A stretch of 64,000 nucleotides of DNA from positions 1,965,973-2,029,972 of the forward strand of contig VXBA01004859.1 in assembly GCA_013399895.1 (NCBI GenBank), in the 5' to 3' direction. Source of the stretch: Serilophus lunatus (taxonomy: Eukaryota; Chordata; Aves; Passeriformes; Eurylaimidae). This document shows positions 25,263-35,864 of this stretch, one piece after another. Position 1 is the first letter of the stretch. Each line of letters opens with the position of its first letter. Below the pieces are notes generated by a model. It worked only from the letters and a program-made list of their open reading frames with translations. It was not told the origin of the DNA and did no database searches. Made by a program: the position numbers and the translations under genes.

Positions 25263-26670
25263 TTGTTGGGTATTAGAGTTGCTGTGGTTTTAGCTTGCTC
25301 ATGTTCTGGATCCTTTGTTAGCTTAAGTTATTAGCCTCAGATAAGTGTTGTGGGATGGAAGGGCTGCTTTCTATTGTCAGTGCAATTTCTGAATCTCTGG
25401 ACAATTTGTCTGGGTTAGAATTTAAGTTTTTTGGCTCCAGTGCTTGTTTAGACCTTTTCCTTGTCTGAGGAAAAGATGTTGTTAAAATAATTAAGCCTAG
25501 CATGCATTAAAAGAGAACCTTTCCACAAAATTGAATTGCTTGGGGTTTATTTAAGTTTTGAGTTGCTTAAATAAATTGGCATTTTGCTTTGTTTGCTTAC
25601 AAGCAGCTCAGTATCTATTATGGGGAATCTTTTTTTTGGTGTGTTTTCATAGAAGACTCTGAGGGTTTTGAAGAACAACAGCTCCCTGTACTCTATAGTT
25701 CTTTTATATCAAAGTGCATTTTGTGTGTCTAGTTATTACACTCTTGCTACACACTTCTTCCAGCCCCTTTAACATTGTTATTGTGATATTTGTCTAATAT
25801 GGAAAGACCTAATACATAGATTTATTAGGGGATGATCCTTTTGGTCATTGTTTTCTTGAGAGTTCATTAAGTTCAGTCTGCTGTTTGCAAGGGGAAATTC
25901 CTCACTGTGATGCTGTGTATTCTTGTAAATAAATTTATCCTGTGTTTCTTCGAACTCGAGAAACTTTTTTATATCTTGGTGCCAAAATTGCTCCAGCTTG
26001 GTTTACTGGAACATACAAACAGGAATTCAGTGCCTTTCTACAAGTCCAAGCACTTTGTTCTCTTCCCAGTCACAGCACAGGAAGTGCTGACCAGCTTTCC
26101 ATGGATTTAGTGCTGCTGCTGATCTATTGCAAGCCTAGTATTCCAAGAATTAGGGCTCATTTGGTTTGTGACCCTGGGAAGACAGAGGGATTTGAGGCGT
26201 AATTTTTGGGGAAGCATTCCCTTAATGTTCGTGTCATTTAAGTGAGGTGGGGACTAAATTAGTAACGTAATGACCAGCAGACCACTTTCTGTGTTGCCCG
26301 ATGTGTTGGAAGTGCTGTGGCTGAAGCCCTGCTGTGGTCACACGTGCCATGATGTGGTTTGAAGCAGGGTGTGCAGGTGCATTTGGTTTATCTTTGTATT
26401 CCTTGGTGTAATGCAGCTCTTGTCCAACACCAGTAATAAAATGACGTTTCTCTGTGTGCTGCAGAACGTAGAGGGATCTGCCATCCCTGTGCTGCTCCTG
26501 GTAGAGCTTATGGTGATGGTTTAAATGAAATGCACATTCCGTGTAGGTGTAAATCAAGCATCCATTTTCTGTTCTAACGCTGCAACCTGATGAAGAAGTT
26601 AAAAACTTTCCAGCCACCAGACCATCCTACTTGCCTTCCCCTTCCGATAGACCTGTAAATGCCTGGTTTC

Positions 26671-26701
26671 CTAACTTCTCCTCCTCCTTTTACCCTTTCA
26701 G
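26671..26701 (+). promoter_or_regulatory. IGF1R: Intron 1 branch point, polypyrimidine tract and 3' splice site
   Basis: CTAAC at 26671-26675 fits the yUnAy branch-point consensus, with the branch adenosine probably at 26674, 28 nt before the exon. A near-continuous C/T tract runs from 26676 to 26699 and ends in CAG, with the AG at 26700-26701. The exon then opens with TT, which completes an ATN (Ile) codon if exon 1 ends in A, as it does in mammals. This sets the exon start at 26702. The longer open frame running in from 26659 is intronic readthrough. Confidence 0.92.
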
Positions 26702-27247
26702 TTTGTGGGCCAAACGTCGACATTCGCAACGATATCCACGAGCTGAAGCGCCTGGAGAACTGCACGGTGATCGAGGGGTTCCTGCAGATCCTGCTCATCT
26801 CCAAGGCCGAGGATTACCGCAGCTTCCGCTTCCCAAAGCTCACGGTCATCACTGACTACCTGCTGCTGTTCCGTGTGGCAGGCTTGGAGAGCCTCAGCGA
26901 TCTCTTCCCCAACCTCACAGTCATTCGTGGGAGGAACCTCTTCTACAACTATGCCTTGGTTATCTTTGAAATGACAAACCTGAAGGAGATCGGGCTTCAC
27001 AACTTGAGGAACATCACCCGCGGGGCCATACGGATCGAGAAGAACTCTGACCTCTGTTACCTCTCCACAGTGGACTGGTCTCTCATCCTAGATGCAGTGT
27101 CCAACAACTACATCGTTGGGAATAAGCCTCCAAAGGAATGTGGGGACCTGTGTCCGGGAACAATGGAAGAGAAGCCGTTGTGTGAGAAGACATCTATTAA
27201 CAATGAGTACAACTACCGCTGCTGGACCACCAACCACTGCCAGAAAA
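26702..27247 (+). CDS. IGF1R: IGF1R exon 2 (L1 domain and start of cysteine-rich region), internal exon
   Basis: This exon encodes the N-terminal ligand-binding part of the IGF-1 receptor, a cell-surface tyrosine kinase that binds IGF1 and IGF2. It is 546 bases long: two bases completing a split codon, 181 full codons, and one base of the next split codon. That matches the length and phases I remember for human exon 2. In mature-receptor numbering the first full codon is Cys3 (CGPNVDIRND). The L1 beta-helix follows, with blocks ENCTVIEG, FPKLTVIT, LLLFRVAGLESL and FPNLTVIRG. The cysteine-rich region starts around KECGDLCPG and RCWTTNHCQK. Three N-glycosylation sequons (N21, N72, N105) and all eight expected cysteines are present. 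NKPPKECGDLCPGTMEEKP and VAGLESL identify IGF1R rather than its paralogue INSR. The signal peptide is on exon 1, outside the window, and exon 3 is also absent. Human Y28, H30 and W79 are F, Q and R here. There is no frameshift or stop. Confidence 0.97.
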
Positions 27248-27253
27248 GTAAGA
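27248..27253 (+). promoter_or_regulatory. IGF1R: Exon 2 5' splice site (donor)
   Basis: The junction reads AAAA|GTAAGA, which is strongly complementary to U1 snRNA. It leaves a single A of the next codon, matching the known phase-1 exon 2/exon 3 junction of IGF1R (A|TG, Met). The donor lies exactly where similarity to the receptor ends, after the residues Cys-Gln-Lys. Confidence 0.93.
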
Positions 27254-27291
27254 TCTGTGTGCTTTCCTTACCTCTTCTTGAAGCAAAGGTT

Positions 27292-27353
27292 TAATTTTGT
27301 GGTTTTCAGTCGACAAAGACATTAAAATAAACTTTTATTCTGGTTGTGTGTAG
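27292..27353 (+). promoter_or_regulatory. IGF1R: Candidate intronic polyadenylation site with in-frame stop after exon 2
   Basis: If the exon 2 donor is not used, translation continues for 15 intronic codons (SKICVLSLPLLEAKV) to a TAA at 27292-27294. The canonical signal AATAAA follows at 27326-27331, overlapping an ATTAAA at 27321-27326. A GT-rich stretch at about 27341-27353 sits at the usual distance for a downstream CstF-binding element. Together these form a complete-looking minimal poly(A) site about 80 nt past the donor. Whether it is used cannot be seen from sequence, and AATAAA alone is common in AT-rich introns. Confidence 0.4.
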
Positions 27354-30300
27354 TTACCCAGTTACAATAGATTCCTCCCCAAGCAGTAAAGGCTCGTCTC
27401 ACTTGGTTTAAAACAAACAAACACCCAACAAATCAAGAACTGTAAAACAAACCAAACCCCAACAAACTGCTTGAGTTACTTCCCCGTAGAAAAGACAGAA
27501 AGTGTAAGTGTTGAGCTAAAGCCATTACAGCAAAGCTGGAAGCAGTTTTATCTCCCTTGAGGGCTTTGGCAGGAGGTGGCCATCTAATACCATCTCCTCC
27601 TTGCTGAAGGGACATTCCATGTGTGCCAGAGCCATTGCTGTACTGGAGCTGCTAACTGGACTTACTTGGACTCTGCTCTTTGCTTCCCTTGGCGTGCACC
27701 TTCTGACATTCCTGTAATGGTGAATTCTATATGCAAGGACTTGTTTACTGACATCATTTTTCACAGTACAGTCTGTAGGGTCAGAGAGTCAGTGGCTATC
27801 TTGGCTCCTGGTGAAATGATCCTTGCCTGTTTTGCTCTTGTCTGGCAGGACGGGGTTTATGTCTTTTCTGATAGCAAGTATTAGCAAAAACAAAACCTGA
27901 TCTCTTCTCGCTTTTTAAAAATAGAGTAAACAAACACATAGTTTACTCAGATAACATGATTACATGGCAGGCTTTTTGAGTTCATCCTGTAACTTTACGA
28001 AAGCTGAGCCCTGTGGTATCAGAGGGGCTTAATTACAAGCAGTCATCACTGGGAGGAACAGTTCCTGAATTCCACATGCTGTCTTGACCAAGGCTGCCAT
28101 AATGATAGGAAACACCACAGTGTGAGAGAAAACAGGACTAGAATAATTCAGGTTACCTTTCATTTGGGGGTGTTGTTTTTCCTGAAGTGCCTCCTCAGTT
28201 GCTTGTGAAGCCCTTGTGTTCAATTAGAACTGCAATTAAAGTAGCTTGTAGGGCAGGTTCAGTCAACACATGCCAAAAATACCTCTGAAAAAAGGCATTT
28301 GGAGTATGTGCTTTTATCAATACTAACAGGAAATAGAGTTTGTTTTTTAAACAAAGGAAAGAAAACCCCTCTGCCTGTTACTGGGAGACTTTGTGCTTTG
28401 TCCAAGGTGAGGGGAGTGTTGCTGTGAGCTGTTTGCTTTCCACAGGCCAAATTTATGTCTCCATTAACAGAGTGTAGCTGTGTTGTCTACAGAAGGTGAC
28501 CAAGGTGATTCCTGTGCGACCTCATTGCCTTCAGTACTTTGGGTGGCTGTAATGAGAGGGTATTTAATGAGATATAACAACTCACCTTTTTTCTGTTGTG
28601 TGCTCTGGCTGTTTGGAGTAGGCAAAATTTGTGTGCAGAAAAACCCTTTTTGACTCCTAGGGGAATGCTAAAATAATTTGGATCTCGAATACAAATGAGA
28701 AGAAATCTGTTTAAAAACAATGAGGTCATAGTTAGACTGTGATAGCAGGACTTTGAAGGCAAGGGTGTACACAATGTTTTTCTTTTCCTATATGCTTTTA
28801 TCTCCTTTCATGGGAGATTGTGAAGAAGAAAGCAAGTATTGGAAAGGAGCATTGAAAGGTTTGTTAAAAGCATTACAGTGTGGAAAAACAATTAAGTTTA
28901 GAGTATCTCAGGATGCAGAGTGTACAAAGAAAATGATCAAGTTCTAATCATTAAACAGAGTGAGAAAGTTGGACTTACTTTAATGTGTTTGTTGTCATAA
29001 GCCATTGACTTAGGGGAAGAAGACTTTAAATTTGCCAGCCATTCATCTCAAAAAGAAAAACAGCCCCAAAATACTCCTGTTCTGAAGAAAAACAAGAGAG
29101 GTATAAATGTGCAATTGTTGCAAAGGAAGCTTTTTGTCTCTCCTGTTAGGTTGCTCGGGTGCTTTGGCAATGAGCTCCTCATCTGGAGAGGACTCTTGAA
29201 GTAAAAAAATCACACAAGGCATAAAAAAGAATAGAAGCAAGGACTTGTCAGTTACTGAGTGTTTCAATCTGCATTTTCCTACCAGTAGAGATGTGACACC
29301 TCTGTTACTTTCCAGGGAATATTTTTTTACTGTAGTATCTAATTTAACCCTGACATTCTCCTTGTGCGTCACAGCGCTGTTAAGATGAGAATGCTGTCTA
29401 TCACTCAGGGTTCCTCTATGCCTTTTTATTTTTCCTTGCTCTGTGGAGGAATGTGTATTAAATCTCTCTTGTCCTTGTTTAGGTTTTGTGTGGAAAGATC
29501 TGAAGTTGGTGGGTAAAGGTTGTGTGGGAACACTTGGTACTTAAGTAGCCTGGCTTCTGTTTAATTTTGCTGTTGAGTAGAACTTGTTTTTTTCCTTCTT
29601 TTTCTTGCTCACAAACAAAGGAAGAAGCTTGTGCTTCCTTCAGTATAATTTGTGCAGGAACAATGTTGAGGGAGGAGGGAGGGAAGGATATGCTGTGTTT
29701 TGACTTAGAATAATCTATGGGCATTTCTCCAGAAGAGCAGGCTACAAAGAATCTGTAACTTACTTATTTATTTTTAATTTTTAAGGTTCAGCATAAGGCA
29801 GTGCCTCTCCTGCCAGTTCGGTTGCCCTGGTTTCTGTGTAGTGTACATTCCTTTACCTTTGAGTGCCCCAAGGCAGCAGCAATAGGAGTTTGCTCTCTTT
29901 GGAGCTGCAGCTTGTTGTGTTGGGCTTGGCATGTTCTCATCTCTGACTTGCACCTACTTCTATTTTGGTGCATCAAATACCAGCTGCACCTCCCTTGGGC
30001 TGCAGGTCCACATAGAAGAATCCCTCCAGATGAAAGGAGAGTACTGAAGTTGTTTGTTTGCAGCAGTGGTTGTGCTTTGGGGCACAGGTAGAGATAGAAA
30101 AGATAAAAACAGAGCGTCCAGACATACAAATAAGATGATGGCCTTTTGTGTTTTTCTTTTTTTCCTGGCAGTTGTGACTGCTGGAAAGGTTTATGGAAGC
30201 TGCCTGCATCTTGCTCAGCAATTGATGTGAGAGCCAGAAAAACTGTTCCTGCTGTACCCCTTACAGGACTTGTGTCTGGTGACACACTTGCTTTGCCTGT

Positions 30301-30775
30301 CGAGTGGTCTACTGTAAAGAAAACTTGGGTTGTTTATGTTCCTTTTGCTGATGACTGGGTTTTGAGGTCTGTTCCCTTAGTCACTAGGCCTTTCCAAACT
30401 TCCAGAAACCAAATTTAAATTACACCCTTGAAAGCCTGCCTGGAAGTTGAGGATCCCTCGTCTACCATAACCCTTGTGCTGTTTTTCGAGCAAGTCCAGC
30501 TAGTGCTTCCTAAGACACTTCTGGGATTGCTGGGGCCATGAGAAATGAACTGGGAAAACTCTTGATTTTGGAAAGTAATAACAAAACTTGCAGTTAGCCA
30601 TATATATGATACATGGTGTATAGATGTAGGGGGGGTTTTGTTGTTTCTTTCAAACCTCATCTTAATTATTTATCCACTCTCTCCCCAGTTAATTTGGGGA
30701 TAGTCTCTGTCAAGTATTAGAGGAAACCTTTCCTTTCCCACTCTGATGGAAGAAAGAATAGGGGTGTGTGGTTAT

Positions 30776-30785
30776 GGGGGGGGGG
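30776..30785 (+). repeat. Poly-G tract (G10)
   Basis: Simple homopolymer in intron 2. Confidence 0.9.
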
Positions 30786-31576
30786 ACAGACTTAATTCCT
30801 ACTATGAAGGGGTATTGCTTTCAGTATGAGAAGATGAGAGCACAGTCTGGGGCCTTCCCTTGTGAGAGAGCAAACTGTAGCTCCCATGTTCCCCGAAGGG
30901 GATGGAATAGCCTTGCTTCCCATAGAAAAAATGACAGCGATTATCTGAGGGGCATGAGGGAGCTTTAAGGTTAAATTTGCTACTGGCACAAAACCAGGGA
31001 GGTGTAAATGGGCCTCGCAGGCAGAACATGGGTTAGGGCTGTAAGCATGAAGCACTTGGTTCAGAACATACCCATTTGACATGAGAAACAATGGCTCACA
31101 CAGACCGTGCCTGCAGCACAACAGGAGAAAACTTTCAGCTTCCGAACGTGTGAAACTGCAGACCATGGAGAAGGCATGTGAGGATTTGGAGGCTGATGAA
31201 GAAGCAGATGGCAGCTAAGCACAAAATGTTTTTAATGAAAATGTATCCTTATTACTTTCTGAATTGGTTTGACAATGGCCCGAAAAGATACAGTGTATGA
31301 GGAGCAGGAGGGAGGGAATGACAGTGAGTGGGAAGAGTGGTCCATATGTGCCTTCTACTAAAATGTTTAAACATATGGAGACAGTAACATGATGTATTCT
31401 CACAAATATTCGGGATCTGCTCCTGTTTGTTTACACGGAGCTCAGAAGATAATGCAGTGGAGTGGTGTCGTTTGACATGGCTCCATTGACTTGTGCAGTG
31501 CTTACAGCATGTGCCAGCTGGGAGCCTGCTCCCTGTTGATTCAGCACAGCAGTGGTGAAAACCATGTGCTGGACTT

Positions 31577-31588
31577 CCCCCCCCCCCC
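31577..31588 (+). repeat. Poly-C tract (C12)
   Basis: Simple homopolymer followed by a CT-rich stretch. Confidence 0.9.
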
Positions 31589-31754
31589 TTCTCTCCTTAT
31601 TTTCCTCTCTCTGAGGAGTGTTGACTGTATTCCCGTGTCCTTTAGAAATATTGAACGTGGATGAACTATGTAGATGGGAACAGAGGGGAAGAAGTTGAGA
31701 GCCAGAGATGCTGAATCAAATTATTCTTGTTTTCCTTTAAGTTACATTTGCATC

Positions 31755-31770
31755 TTTTTTTTTTTTTTTT
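31755..31770 (+). repeat. Poly-T tract (T16)
   Basis: Longest pure T run in intron 2. No adjoining retroelement is recognised. Confidence 0.9.
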
Positions 31771-34289
31771 CTGCTTGCTGCTTCATTTAAGTGCTGGTGG
31801 TGGTGTTTTTTTATTAAGTCCTGAAGTATAGCAGATACTGTGTACATTGTCAGAGAAGAACATACTTTTAAATTTTGTTCTTTATATCACATCTAATTTG
31901 CTTATGAATGTTCAGTAAAGCTGGTCTGTGTGACACCAATCTTACCTTTGTTGGCTTAAAAAAAAGTAAGTGCCATAAAAACCTGGCCATATTTTGAAGT
32001 GGGCAGGTTGTTTGTTGGCTGCCTTTGGTAATGCAAACTCTCCAGCAAACAAACATCTTCTGAAAGGAATAAACAGACAAGAAAGAAATAATAATTGTAA
32101 AAGGCACAGTTGGTGTCACTGAGTTTAGAAAAATCTGGAGCATATTAAAAAAATTTGTTAGTGTTTTCCTTCTGAATGAAGTTTTTTGCTGACGTTCTCT
32201 CCCCTCCTGAGGAGTCTGCTCTCCAGCCAGAGGTTTTCCAGAATTTTTATTATGGCTGTGAGAGCATATTTAATTAGTTAGCTGGAATGGCCACAGAGCA
32301 GTTGAGGCCACTCTGCACTTAATTACTGTAGCAGTGGTTTATATTCTGAGAAAAGGGCTAAAATTAAACAAATGTATACTTGACGTTTTTCTTTGTTTTG
32401 TTGTGAAATGCCATAACCTGGGAAGAATATCTTGAATCTTGCAGCCTGCACTAGTCACCAAAAACTAAGTGCTAATGGTAAATACTCATCTTGGCTTCCT
32501 AGTTTCTTTTGGCACCAAGATTTGTAGAGGACTGTTTGTTTTGAGAGGTCTTGAAATTTGGGAGTTTTACTTTCCAGCATTAAAAGATGATGCAGTGAAC
32601 TCAGTCCACTGCTGACACTTGACTAAACCCAACAAACTTGTAAAAATACTTTAAAAAAATCTATAAATTTTCCTCCTAATTTTAAATCAAGAATTTAAAA
32701 GTGGTTTAAGTGCTGTTTAGGGCTTTTGAAAATCCCTTCTGGCTTTCCTACTGACATGTGCACACACACCTACGTTCATCTTAAGGTGTCCTGTTTCACA
32801 CTTGCTTTGTCAGTCCTGAGGTGTATTTGTGGTCACCAGGTGATGTGCAGCCACATTCCCTGCTACTGGAGAAGTTTTTCTTTTGGTGTCGTTTCTGATG
32901 ATGGGAAGGGGGTAATCCACGTGTTGTGGAGTGATACAGTAAATGTCACTATGGTTTCAGTGGCAGAACCATTCCTTGTAAGTGATGGGATGTGTGCCCC
33001 ATTATTCTGAGTATTATAAACTCCATTGTGATGGATTTACTGGAGTTGTCTCTTTCCAAGAAACTATTTCCCTGTCAGAAGTTTCTACTCTGTAGAAATA
33101 TAGTTGGAGAGCACTGATAGGAAAGAGTGATTCCCTGTTTTTCTGGATTGCACATGTGCTAATTCCTCAGTTCACTCTCTGATGCTGTGTGGTAAAGGGT
33201 AGGGAAGAAAAAGAGTGCCAGTCTTTCTTACAGGAAGATACAAAAGCATCACCAGGTTGCACATTTTGTGTGTGACAACCTTCTGTAGTGCTTGGAAAGA
33301 AGTCATGGGCTTTCCTCACACTCTGGGAGGCTCATGAGAGGAGGGAATGACTCCACAGCTCAAGGGGCCTGAGGTTGTGGAGTAGAGGGGTAGAGAGATG
33401 TCTGTGATTCAGTGAGGATTTCTAAGATGGTGTTTTTTTTATTTCTAGCATAAAAAAATTACTTTAAAACCTCAGGAACACCTTTAAGTTACTTTCAGAG
33501 GTTCTTCGTGTTAGTGGTGCTTTAGAGATGTGATAATCTGGTGCTGGCTAGAGTTGGAACCAGAACACTTTTGGTTTCATTTGTAACACTTTGCTGTTCT
33601 TGGTGACTTACTTTCACCCCAGAGCAGACTAAGGGGTGATGCCTTGTTCAGAGAATTTTTTGGTTTACCTTCCTCTGCAGCAGTGCCACTTTAAATCTGT
33701 GCAATTAAATGTGCATTTAAGCTTGAACCAAATCTGTGATTAATGTGGATTTCCAGGCCCCATTGATATATATTAGACAAATGTTTGTTAATAGAATAGA
33801 CAATTGTATTGGATCGTTAATTAGATGTAATGCAAGGCTTTAATTTTATGATGAATTTGCAAAACAGCTGGGAGCTGGGAAAAGCTACCACTGTTATAGG
33901 GAAAATGTCAGGGAAATGTCAAGTGTAAAACCAGAGGAAAGCTGTGTTCTTACTGTGTTCTTGCAAATGTTGCAGGGACAAGGGAAACTCAGCCTGGCTG
34001 AGCATTTTCTGCACTTCCCTGTGGCAAAGAGTCCAGCTTGGAGTGGGTTGCTAGTTTTCCTGGGTATTTCTGTTTTGACAGGTAGTGCTTGTATGATGTC
34101 AAACAAGGGGTGAGCTCGAGCTGCTGTCTTTTTGTCCTGGTTGGAGCCCGGCAATGGTCTCTCCTCCACCCAGCTGTCCATTCTCATGGATCTGTAAAAA
34201 TACATCTTTTGTGACAGCTGATCTACAGTTGAACTTGGCTGAAGGAGGTTTGGAGGTGGATGTGTGAGCCAAGCCATTGAACTTGCCAG

Positions 34290-34311
34290 CCTTTCCTTTT
34301 CATAGGAAAGG
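34290..34311. repeat. Short hairpin, 7-bp arms, 8-nt loop
   Basis: CCTTTCC (34290-34296) pairs exactly with GGAAAGG (34305-34311). Confidence 0.8.
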
Positions 34312-35469
34312 TAAAACTTAGGTTCAGTCTCGAATAGGGATCGTGTTCTCTGAACATTTTGAACAGGAAGAACCATTTTTTGTTATTTTTCCTTCCCCAA
34401 ACACACGTGAGTGTAGGAATGGATTGTCCTCAAGCATTTTCATAGATTGTTTTTGTGTGGCAAACAAGTTTTTCAGCGTTTAACAGTCATGAAACAGCCT
34501 TTGTTTAGCTTTCCTTCCCACTAATAGTGGGATTTCCTTCTCAAGTCTGTTTACGGCTCTGAGAATTAACTTCTATTAAAAAGATGCTCGGATAATAATA
34601 TGTTAATACAGATTGTTGGATTGCTTTTTTCTTCTGAGGTGAACTCAGCCTGCTTCAGTTGTCGACTGTCTCTTCCTCCCCCTCCCCGGTGAAGTTTTCA
34701 GTGTTTGGAATGGAATGTGCATGTGCTCTCAGCCCAGCGCTAAAAATGAGTTAGCAAGGAGTTTGGCCACCATAAAACCAGACCCTGCCCATTTTTAAAA
34801 AACTGGAAACCATGTGCCATTCTCTCAAATTTTTTTTGTTTTTCTGAACGAGTGAACGTGTGGTTACCTGCCCAGAGCACAGTTCTCTGTGGCCTGGCTA
34901 ATTATTGAATGTATTTATGTAGCCCTTGACAGTGCAGGCGAGAACGAATTCAGCACATTACCTGAAAGTTCCTCTTGGGAAGGCTGGTGTTTTTTGGGGT
35001 TTGATTTGCGTGTTCAGAAGGATTCGGGAGGGAACTCAAAGTTCTTGGTGGTGGTTGAAGTTCATCCTCTGCTCTTAGGTGGATCAAACTTGTGCGTTGT
35101 ACACACAGTGACCCTCCTGATGTGTTTTTTCCTGGTTGCAACATACTGGGTTAATAGGCACTTAACTGTTCTCTCCTTAATAAACAGAGCTCCAAAGCTG
35201 TCCAGACTCATCTCTTCTCAGTCCCCACATTAATGGCTTCTCTAACTTTTTACTCCATTGTGGGGTCTGTTTGTCTTAATTGGTGGTTTTTTTTCCCAGT
35301 TGATGCGTGAGGGATGCAGATGGATGATTAAAGGCGATAGTTTTGGGAAATGATGCCATTTAGGAAGCACGTTTGAAGTGTTGAGCGACTCTTTTATATC
35401 AACTCAGGCCTTGGGAGGAGGAGATGTTTTTCTATGTATAGAAACCTCCCGTATAGGATAGCAGGAGAG

Positions 35470-35491
35470 GGGAGGGGGGGGTTGGGGGGTN
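35470..35491 (+). repeat. G-rich tract with G-quadruplex potential, ending near an ambiguous base
   Basis: Runs of four, eight and six G are separated by A and TT, followed by T and a single N at 35491. The run pattern can form an intramolecular G-quadruplex, and the N shows that base calling failed there. Confidence 0.85.
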
Positions 35492-35808
35492 TTTATAATT
35501 GGCTAGGAATTTTTGTCAGCTTAGTCACTGCAGCATTCAGCGGATGAGGGAAAAAAACCCACAGGCCCCAACCGTTCGGGCCGTGGATAGGCTCTGTCAT
35601 CCCAAAGGAATGCGTGTGAACAAAACACTTTGTGCACTGCAACCGTTGGCCCAAACAGTATTGCATTCTTAGAGCAGGCTCTGAGTCACATGGAGCAGAT
35701 GGATTGTTTCACTAAAATGGAAGTTATGTATCACTGAGCGCCCGGATCGAGCTTTTTAAGTGTTGTACCAATAGGTCACGATATGTGAGAGCGATGAAGG
35801 AGTGTAAA

Positions 35809-35864
35809 GGGGGGGGGGGGGGGCNNNNNNNNNNNNNNNNNNNNNNNNNNNNNNNNNNNNNNNN
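35809..35864 (+). other. Poly-G tract (G15) and 40-N assembly gap
   Basis: G15 (35809-35823) and one C precede 40 consecutive N (35825-35864). The gap length may be an estimate. Sequence across it is unknown. Confidence 0.95.

Larger units (their letters stand above)
19801..26670 (+). other. IGF1R: IGF1R intron 1, 3' portion
   Basis: Unique, CpG-poor intronic sequence leads up to the exon 2 branch point. It has a T13 tract at 21620-21632 and an overlapping inverted-repeat cluster at 25223-25262. No gene, mobile element or RNA is recognisable. Confidence 0.75.
27254..35299 (+). other. IGF1R: IGF1R intron 2, 5' portion
   Basis: Apart from the candidate poly(A) site at its start, this is intronic DNA without a supported gene. 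It contains G10 (30776-30785), C12 (31577-31588) and T16 (31755-31770) tracts, and an AT-rich homeodomain-site-like patch at about 33760-33865. A block at about 30890-31200 has the look of an ancient repeat that I could not name. No exon 3 signature (the Cys-Gly-Lys-Arg-Ala-Cys region of IGF1R) is present. Confidence 0.75.

Noticed and set aside
841..26670. Antisense noncoding RNA comparable to the human intron 1 transcript IRAIN
   Set aside because: No recognisable sequence similarity or promoter on the minus strand. Such transcripts are poorly conserved and cannot be called from sequence alone.
26698..27000. 100-codon frame on the minus strand opposite IGF1R exon 2
   Set aside because: It is the complement of a GC-biased coding exon. 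The + strand frame accounts for the sequence completely.
26702..27247. Exon belonging to the insulin receptor (INSR) or INSRR
   Set aside because: The blocks ISKAEDYR, RVAGLESL and NKPPKECGDLCPG are IGF1R-type, and INSR differs at each of them.
31755..31770. Long poly-T/poly-A runs as tails of processed pseudogenes or SINEs
   Set aside because: No gene-like or SINE body adjoins them, and no target-site duplications were seen. They look like plain slippage tracts.
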